Shown here piece by piece: positions 59,082-64,000 of a stretch of DNA of 64,000 nt. The DNA is from JBQTIU01 sp052387815 (GTDB lineage Bacteria; Pseudomonadota; Alphaproteobacteria; CACIAM-22H2). The first letter of the stretch is position 1. Each line of letters starts with the position of its first letter. Where the stretch lies: the NCBI GenBank assembly GCA_052387815.1, contig JBQTIU010000026.1, positions 29,893 to 93,892 of the forward strand, given 5' to 3'. Below the pieces are notes generated by a model. It had not been told where the DNA came from, did no database searches, and worked only from the letters and a program-made list of their open reading frames with translations. A program made the position numbers and the translations under genes.

Positions 59082-60649
59082 GCCACCCCCTTCCCTGCCG
59101 CCCCGGCAGGGGTCGTTTCGCGTCCCTCCACGAGGCGCGGGAAGATGCCGACCGGCGGCGGTATCGCGGAGCCCGGGGTGAGCGGCCGCTTAAGAGCCGC
59201 GACGTCGCGGGCGTCCTTGCCCACGCCGAGCTGGTCGAGCAATTTCGCCATCGCCTGCGGCATGAACGGCTGGCAAAGGATGGCGAGAATCCGCAGGGTC
59301 TCGCACAGCACGTAGAGGACGGTTGCCAGGCGCGCGCGATCGCTCTTCCTGAGCGTCCACGGCGCTTGTTGGTCGACATAGCGGTTGGCGTCGCCGACCA
59401 CCCGCCACAGGGCGTCGAGCGCCTTGTGGAAGGCCTGCTCGCCGATCTCGGCCCTGAGCGTCGCCAACAGCGTCCGCGCCCGCGCCAAGAGCTTTTCGTC
59501 GGCGGGCGCCAAGGCGCCCGGCTGCGGCATCCGCCCGTCCGCGTGCCGCTGGACGAAGCTCAGGACGCGCTGCGCGAGGTTGCCGAAATCGTTGGCAAGG
59601 TCGCCGTTGATGCGCCCGACGATGGCGCGATGCGAGAAATCGCCGTCCTGGCCGAACGGGACCTCGCGCAACAGGAAATAGCGCACCTGGTCGAGGCCGT
59701 AGCGCTCGACCAGCGTCAAGGGCTCGATGACGTTGCCGAGCGACTTCGACATCTTCTGGCCTTCGACGGTCCACCAGCCGTGGGCGAACACGCGCCGCGG
59801 CGGCGCCAAGCCCGCGGCCATCAGGAAGGCCGGCCAATAGACCGCGTGGAAGCGCAGGATGTCCTTTCCCACCATGTGAAGATCGGCAGGCCAAAAGGTT
59901 GAAAACGATGCGCTTTCCGTGTCCGGGTACCCGACCGAAGTGAGGTAGTTGGTGAGCGCGTCGAGCCACACATACATGATGTGGCCGGGGGCCCCCGGGA
60001 CCGGCACCCCCCAGCTGAACGTGGTGCGCGAGACCGACAGGTCGTCGAGCCCCTGCTGGACGAAACTGACGACCTCGTTGCGCCGGCTGGGCGGGCCGAT
60101 GCAGTCGGGGTGATCGTCATAGAATTTCAGCAGCCGGTCGCGCCAGGCCGACAGCCGGAAGAAATAGCTCGGCTCCTCGATCCATTCGACCTCGGCGCCC
60201 GAGGGCGCACGCTGCTTGCCGTCGGGTCCGCTCGAGAGTTCGTCTTCGGCGTAGAACGCCTCATCGCGGACCGCGTACCAGCCCGCGTACTTGCCGAGAT
60301 AGATGTCGCCGCTGCGCTCGAGGGCCCGCCAGATGGCCTGGCATGAGCGGATGTGGCGCGGCTCGGTCGTGCGGATGAAATCGTCGTTGGAGAAGTCCAT
60401 CGCCCGGGCGAGGGCGCGAAAGTTCTCCGACACCTGGTCGGTGAAGGCCCGCGGCTCGAGCCCGGCGGCGCGCGCCGATTTCTCGACCTTCTGGCCGTGC
60501 TCGTCGGTGCCGGTCAAGAACTTCACCCGCGCGCCGTCGAGCCGCATGAACCTCGCCAACACGTCGCAGGCCAGCGTGGTGTAGGCGTGCCCGAGATGAG
60601 GCGCGTCGTTCACGTAATAGATCGGCGTGGTGATGTAATAGGTTTTCAT
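59078..60649 (-). CDS. metG: Methionyl-tRNA synthetase
   Basis: A 523-residue class I synthetase. The HIGH-type motif is PHLGHAYTTLACD and the KMSKS loop is GQKMSKSLGNVIEP. The alpha-helical anticodon-binding domain follows (about 370-500). It lacks the C-terminal dimerisation/tRNA-binding extension found in some bacteria, and its length fits the shorter alphaproteobacterial form. Lies 31 bases downstream of holB on the same strand. Confidence 0.96.
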   Translation of the reverse strand: MKTYYITTPIYYVNDAPHLGHAYTTLACDVLARFMRLDGARVKFLTGTDEHGQKVEKSARAAGLEPRAFTDQVSENFRALARAMDFSNDDFIRTTEPRHIRSCQAIWRALERSGDIYLGKYAGWYAVRDEAFYAEDELSSGPDGKQRAPSGAEVEWIEEPSYFFRLSAWRDRLLKFYDDHPDCIGPPSRRNEVVSFVQQGLDDLSVSRTTFSWGVPVPGAPGHIMYVWLDALTNYLTSVGYPDTESASFSTFWPADLHMVGKDILRFHAVYWPAFLMAAGLAPPRRVFAHGWWTVEGQKMSKSLGNVIEPLTLVERYGLDQVRYFLLREVPFGQDGDFSHRAIVGRINGDLANDFGNLAQRVLSFVQRHADGRMPQPGALAPADEKLLARARTLLATLRAEIGEQAFHKALDALWRVVGDANRYVDQQAPWTLRKSDRARLATVLYVLCETLRILAILCQPFMPQAMAKLLDQLGVGKDARDVAALKRPLTPGSAIPPPVGIFPRLVEGRETTPAGAAGKGVA

Positions 60650-60680
60650 GGACGTCCGTCGAGGGTCGGCCGAGGGCCGA

Positions 60681-61778
60681 CTAGGGCGCGGCGGGAGCGA
60701 TTTCGTCGGGTCGAGCGCGGGCCGCTTCTTGGGTCAAGAGAAAGGCGTCAAGAAGCACTTGCTTGCGGTCGAGATTGGCGCCCTCCGTGCGGGCCGCGAG
60801 GCGGTCGATCTTGTCCCACACCGCGATCCACGGATCAAGGCCGCGCCCGGCGGCGAGCCGGGTCATGATTTTCCCCTCGCCGGCCACGACCTCGGGGCCG
60901 CCCCCGCCGCGATGTACGGCGGCCTTGACGAGGCGCACGATCCAGGTCGACAGCAGTTCGACGGCGATGCGGAACCCCGTCTCGTCGCCGCCCCGCGCCA
61001 GCCGGTCGGTAAGCGCATGGACGGCCGGGATGTCGAGCGCCGGCAGCGGCTCGAGGAGCGCCAGGACTTCGCGGTAAAGCTCGACCCCGCCCTGCCCCGC
61101 GAGGTCGAGCGCGCGCCCGATCGAGCCCTCGGCAAGCCGCAGCAAGGCCGTGCGGTCCGCCCCGCTCAAGTCCGGGACAAGGCGCTCGATGAGGCCCACG
61201 AGGTCCGGCTCAGCAAGCGGGGAGAGCGCGAGCATCCGGCACCGCGAGCGGATGGTCGCCAACAGGCGGCCCGGCGCGTGGCTGGTCAGCAACAACAGAC
61301 AACGCCGCGGCGGCTCCTCGAGAATTTTCAGGAGCGCGTTGGCGGCGTTGCGGTTCATCGCCTCGGCCGGATCGACGACCGCGACCCGCCAGCCGGCTTC
61401 CGCCGAGGTCAGCCGCAGGAACTCGGCCAACCGGCGCACGTGCGCGACGATGATTTTGTCCGTCGGCTTGTTGGTGTCGGGGTGGAGCAGGCCCGGCTCA
61501 AGGCTCATGAGGTCGGCATGGCCGCCCGAGGCGACGCGCCGGAAGGTGGGATGATCGGGCGACACATGAAGCGTCTCGCCGCGCCCGCCGGCGAGCACGA
61601 AGCGCGCCACGCGATAGGCGAGCGTGGCCTTGCCGATGCCGCGCGGGCCGCCGATCAGCCAGGCGTGCGGCATCCGCCCCGAGCGCCAAGCGGCGATCAG
61701 CGCCCGTTCGGCCGCCGCATGGCCGATGAGGGCGGGATTGGCGCGCGGCGCCGGCGCCTCTGCCACTGTGGCTGCCAT
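60681..61778 (-). CDS. holB: DNA polymerase III delta-prime subunit
   Basis: A 365-residue AAA+ clamp-loader subunit. A P-loop GGPRGIGKATLAYRVARF is present; bacterial delta-prime proteins often have degenerate or non-hydrolysing loops, and no clear zinc-binding cysteine cluster is seen, as is frequent in alphaproteobacteria. SRC-like motif appears as TIRSRCRMLAL. The stretch EAMNRNAANALLKILEEPP is typical. The ATG overlaps the tmk stop by one base. Confidence 0.92.
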   Translation of the reverse strand: MAATVAEAPAPRANPALIGHAAAERALIAAWRSGRMPHAWLIGGPRGIGKATLAYRVARFVLAGGRGETLHVSPDHPTFRRVASGGHADLMSLEPGLLHPDTNKPTDKIIVAHVRRLAEFLRLTSAEAGWRVAVVDPAEAMNRNAANALLKILEEPPRRCLLLLTSHAPGRLLATIRSRCRMLALSPLAEPDLVGLIERLVPDLSGADRTALLRLAEGSIGRALDLAGQGGVELYREVLALLEPLPALDIPAVHALTDRLARGGDETGFRIAVELLSTWIVRLVKAAVHRGGGGPEVVAGEGKIMTRLAAGRGLDPWIAVWDKIDRLAARTEGANLDRKQVLLDAFLLTQEAARARPDEIAPAAP

Positions 61779-62440
61779 CAGCCGAGCCTGAGTTTGAAGC
61801 GCCTGGCGACGGCGGCCAGGATTTTCGCGCCCGTCGCCTCGACGCTGTCCGAGGCGTCGATGACCTTGCAGCGCCGCGGCTCGCGCCGGGCGGTATCGAG
61901 AAATCCCCGGCGCAGGCGGCGATGGAAGGCCTCGTCCATGCGCTCGTAGCGGTCCTCGCCGCCGCCCCGCGCGGCCGCGCGTTCGAGCCCGGCGCGCGCA
62001 TCGAGGTCGAGGATCAGCGTGAGGTCGGGCTTGAAGGCGCCGAGGGTGAGACGATGGAGCGCCTCGACCGCCTGACGGCCGAGGCGGTGGCCGTAACCCT
62101 GGTAGGCCATGGTCGAATCCGCGAACCGGTCCGAGACCACCCAGGCGCCGGCCACCAGCGCCGGCCGGATCATCCGCTCGACATGTTCGGCCCGGGCGGC
62201 GTAGTTGAGGAGCGCCTCGGCGATCGGCCGCCAGGTTCCGGGCTCGCCCTCGACCAGCAATTTGCGGATCGCCTCGGCTTGGATCGAGCCGCCGGGCTCG
62301 CGGGTCGTGTGCACCCTAAGGCCGGCGTGGCGCAGCGCCGCCGCCAGGCGCGGCACCTGGGTAGACTTGCCCGTCCCTTCGCCGCCTTCCAGGGTGATGA
62401 ACCGGCCGCGCCCCGGCTTCACTTCTTGCCGCCGCCCCAC
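61778..62440 (-). CDS. tmk: Thymidylate kinase
   Basis: Tmk phosphorylates dTMP to dTDP. The 220-residue protein has the P-loop LEGGEGTGKSTQ, the DR(Y/H)-type motif VVSDRFADSTMAYQGYG and the lid Arg region. The GTG start at 62440 overlaps the dacA end by 22 bases; a second in-frame GTG six codons later (62422) would shorten it to the usual N terminus (KPGRGRFITLEG) and is equally likely. Confidence 0.95.
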   Translation of the reverse strand: MGRRQEVKPGRGRFITLEGGEGTGKSTQVPRLAAALRHAGLRVHTTREPGGSIQAEAIRKLLVEGEPGTWRPIAEALLNYAARAEHVERMIRPALVAGAWVVSDRFADSTMAYQGYGHRLGRQAVEALHRLTLGAFKPDLTLILDLDARAGLERAAARGGGEDRYERMDEAFHRRLRRGFLDTARREPRRCKVIDASDSVEATGAKILAAVARRFKLRLG

Positions 62441-63705
62441 AGCAGGTAGCCCAGCGCCGACACCAGCCGGCCGGCCGGGCCGAGGCGCGGCACGTCGCTG
62501 TCCGCGACCAGCGGCAACTCCGCGGGCTCGATGCCGGGCGCGGTCACGACCACCTTACCCAGGGTGTCGGCGCGCGCGATCGGGGCCGGGATCGGCGCAT
62601 CGTAGACCGCCGTCGCCTTGAGCTGCTGGCGCGCACGCCGCGGCAAGGTGAGGGTCAAATCGTTGGCCGCGACGAGCTGGACCCAAGGCTGATGGCCGAG
62701 CCACACATCGGCCCGCTCGACGGGCTGGCCGGCCTTGAACAGAGTGAAATTGTTGAACTCGCGGTACGCCCATTCCAGCAGCCGCTCGGCTTCCTCAGCC
62801 CGCACCTTGAGGCTCGGCATGCCATTGAGCACCATGATGATCCGGCGCCCGTCGCGGATCGCCGAGGCGGCCAGGCCGTAGCCGGCGGCCTCCGAGTGGC
62901 CGGTCTTGACGCCGTCGGCGCCGAGGTTCTTGTAAAGGAGCGGATTGCGGTTGCCCTGCCGGATCGGCGCCCCTTTCTCGTCCTTGCCGAAGGTGAAATT
63001 GAGTTGGCTGTAATACTTGTAATAGTCGGGGAAGTCCGCAATCAGCCGCTGGGCAAGGATGGCGATATCGCGCGCCGTCATGTAGTGGTCGGGCTCGGGC
63101 CAGCCGTGCGAGTTGCGGAAATTGCTCGCCGTGAGGCCCAGGCGCCGCCCCTCGTCGTTCATGCGCTCGGCGAACGCCTCCTCGCTGCCCGCCAGGCCCT
63201 CGGCGAGCACGATGCAGGCGTCGTTGCCGGACTGCACGATCATGCCGCGCAACAGGTCCTCGACCATCACCCGGCCATGGAGGGGCACGAACATTTTCGA
63301 ACCTTGCATCCGCCAGGCGCGCTCGCTCACCGGCAGCATGTCCTCGAGCGACAGTCGCCCTTCCTTGAGCGCCTTGAACACCAGATACGCGGTCATGATC
63401 TTGCTCATCGAGGAGGGCGGCATGCGCGCATCGGCGTTGCGCTCGAACAGCACCGCGCCGGTCGCAACCTCGACGACGATCGCCTGGCGCGCCGAGACCT
63501 CCGGGGATTGATCGGCCGCCGGCGCCGGGCGGGAAGCGGGCCGGGTCGGCGGGCGGCTTTCGCGCTTGCGCGGCTGCTGCTGGGAGGTTTGCTGGGCCTG
63601 CGCTTCGGCGACGGGATCGAGCGCGAGGATGGACAGCGCGCCGGCCACGGCGGCGGCGATCGACAGGCGGCGAAAGAGTTTCGAGATCATGATGCGCGGT
63701 TCCAT
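62419..63705 (-). CDS. dacA: D-alanyl-D-alanine carboxypeptidase (penicillin-binding protein 5/6 family)
   Basis: A 428-residue periplasmic serine peptidase removing the terminal D-Ala from peptidoglycan. The signal peptide ends about PVAEAQAQ (residue 38). Catalytic motifs: SxxK in PPSSMSKIMTAY, SGN in MIVQSGNDACIVLAEGL and KTG in DGVKTGHSEAAGYGL. A C-terminal PBP5-type beta domain follows. ATG codons at 63705 and 63690 are both possible. It follows rlpA in the same direction, as in related genomes. Confidence 0.93.
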   Translation of the reverse strand: MEPRIMISKLFRRLSIAAAVAGALSILALDPVAEAQAQQTSQQQPRKRESRPPTRPASRPAPAADQSPEVSARQAIVVEVATGAVLFERNADARMPPSSMSKIMTAYLVFKALKEGRLSLEDMLPVSERAWRMQGSKMFVPLHGRVMVEDLLRGMIVQSGNDACIVLAEGLAGSEEAFAERMNDEGRRLGLTASNFRNSHGWPEPDHYMTARDIAILAQRLIADFPDYYKYYSQLNFTFGKDEKGAPIRQGNRNPLLYKNLGADGVKTGHSEAAGYGLAASAIRDGRRIIMVLNGMPSLKVRAEEAERLLEWAYREFNNFTLFKAGQPVERADVWLGHQPWVQLVAANDLTLTLPRRARQQLKATAVYDAPIPAPIARADTLGKVVVTAPGIEPAELPLVADSDVPRLGPAGRLVSALGYLLWGGGKK

Positions 63706-63772
63706 GGGACCGGATTGCGCGAGCGGTCGGATTTTGCGCCTGCGGCGGCCGATCGTACAGGCCGGCCTGAGC

Positions 63773-64000
63773 TCAATCGACCACGATGCGCGCCTCGGGC
63801 ACGACGAGCGCGACGTGCTCGAGCAGGCCGTCGGCCTCCGCGACGCTGTCGACCGGGCCGACCCGCACCCGGTAGAGCTGCTGGCCGCCGACCGCGACCG
63901 GTGTCACCTGGGCGCGGCCGTATCGCGACAACCGGGCGCTCAACCGATAGGCGGCGTCGTAATTGGCGAAGGCGCCGGCCTGGACGAAGATGCCGGTCGG
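63773..64000 (-). CDS. rlpA: SPOR-domain protein, C-terminal part (probably RlpA)
   Basis: The last 75 codons of a gene that continues beyond the window. They read PTGIFVQAGAFANYDAAYRLSARL and then YRVRVGPVDSVAEADGLLEHV, a SPOR domain that binds denuded peptidoglycan at division sites. The position upstream of dacA fits RlpA, a septal lytic transglycosylase; the catalytic double-psi barrel is not visible, so the identification rests on the SPOR domain and gene order. Confidence 0.75.
   Translation of the reverse strand, partial: PTGIFVQAGAFANYDAAYRLSARLSRYGRAQVTPVAVGGQQLYRVRVGPVDSVAEADGLLEHVALVVPEARIVVD

Noticed and set aside
1..64000. CRISPR arrays, tRNA and rRNA genes, phage or integrase genes
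   Set aside because: No regularly spaced repeats, no cloverleaf-like or rRNA sequences, and no integrase or phage structural protein were recognised on either strand.

Overview
The window is chromosomal DNA of a GC-rich alphaproteobacterium, probably Rhodospirillales-like. Evidence for this is a 40-residue aa3-oxidase subunit IV, an EipB/DUF1849 envelope protein, an HdaA-type DnaA regulator, a divK-pleD pair, and the order rlpA-dacA-tmk-holB-metG-tatD and pyrB-pyrC-plsY-dprA-topA-rnr. The class assignment is firm; the genus cannot be read from the sequence.

Layout. 1-3666: end of gmk, then rsmA, surA and lptG on the minus strand. 3667-27634: about 24 kb of accessory DNA. 27635-64000: housekeeping genes, starting with pepA, holC and ndk. 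In many proteobacteria pepA-holC is directly divergent from lptF-lptG. Here lptG and pepA keep that orientation but are 24 kb apart, and lptF, lptD and pdxA are missing from the places where they usually sit.

The accessory DNA has two blocks. Block A (about 4.1-18.9 kb) is the most interesting part. In order it holds a homoserine-dehydrogenase-like/SAF-domain oxidoreductase (the family that includes the DXR-like DRL enzymes of the MEP isoprenoid pathway); the E1alpha, E1beta and E2 of a pyruvate/acetoin-type dehydrogenase; an IS5-family (IS427-type) insertion; surE; a metallophosphoesterase; an AfuA/FbpA-type ABC importer; and a 940-residue fusion of IspG and DXS in which the [4Fe-4S] cysteines, the thiamine diphosphate motif and the catalytic glutamate are all replaced. 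Three 35-bp elements of common architecture lie upstream of the oxidoreductase, the phosphoesterase and the importer, so these units are probably co-regulated. DXP is structurally an acetoin homologue. One model is therefore an uptake and turnover route for methylerythritol- or deoxyxylulose-type sugar phosphates, with the dead IspG-DXS fusion as sensor, scaffold or new enzyme. That model is inference.

Block B (about 18.9-27.5 kb) holds a fused TctA-TctB transporter and its TctC binding protein, remnants of an HMG-CoA-lyase-like gene and a UbiD-like gene, a Phd/VapC toxin-antitoxin pair, and a minus-strand operon of a heme-oxygenase-like oxidase, a bicupin and EutA without ethanolamine ammonia-lyase genes. 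It looks like a partly decayed catabolic island.

The housekeeping part covers purine synthesis (purM, purN), polyphosphate metabolism (ppk, ppx), rnd, aspS, eipB, a ROK sugar kinase, divK, a wrecked pleD (a 148-bp MITE plus two single-base losses), rpmG, an S41 lipoprotein protease, an rnr lacking its N-terminal helix-turn-helix, topA, dprA, plsY, a non-catalytic-type pyrC, pyrB, mazG, a PhnP-like hydrolase, tatD, metG, holB, tmk, dacA and the SPOR end of rlpA. No rRNA, tRNA or CRISPR array was seen.
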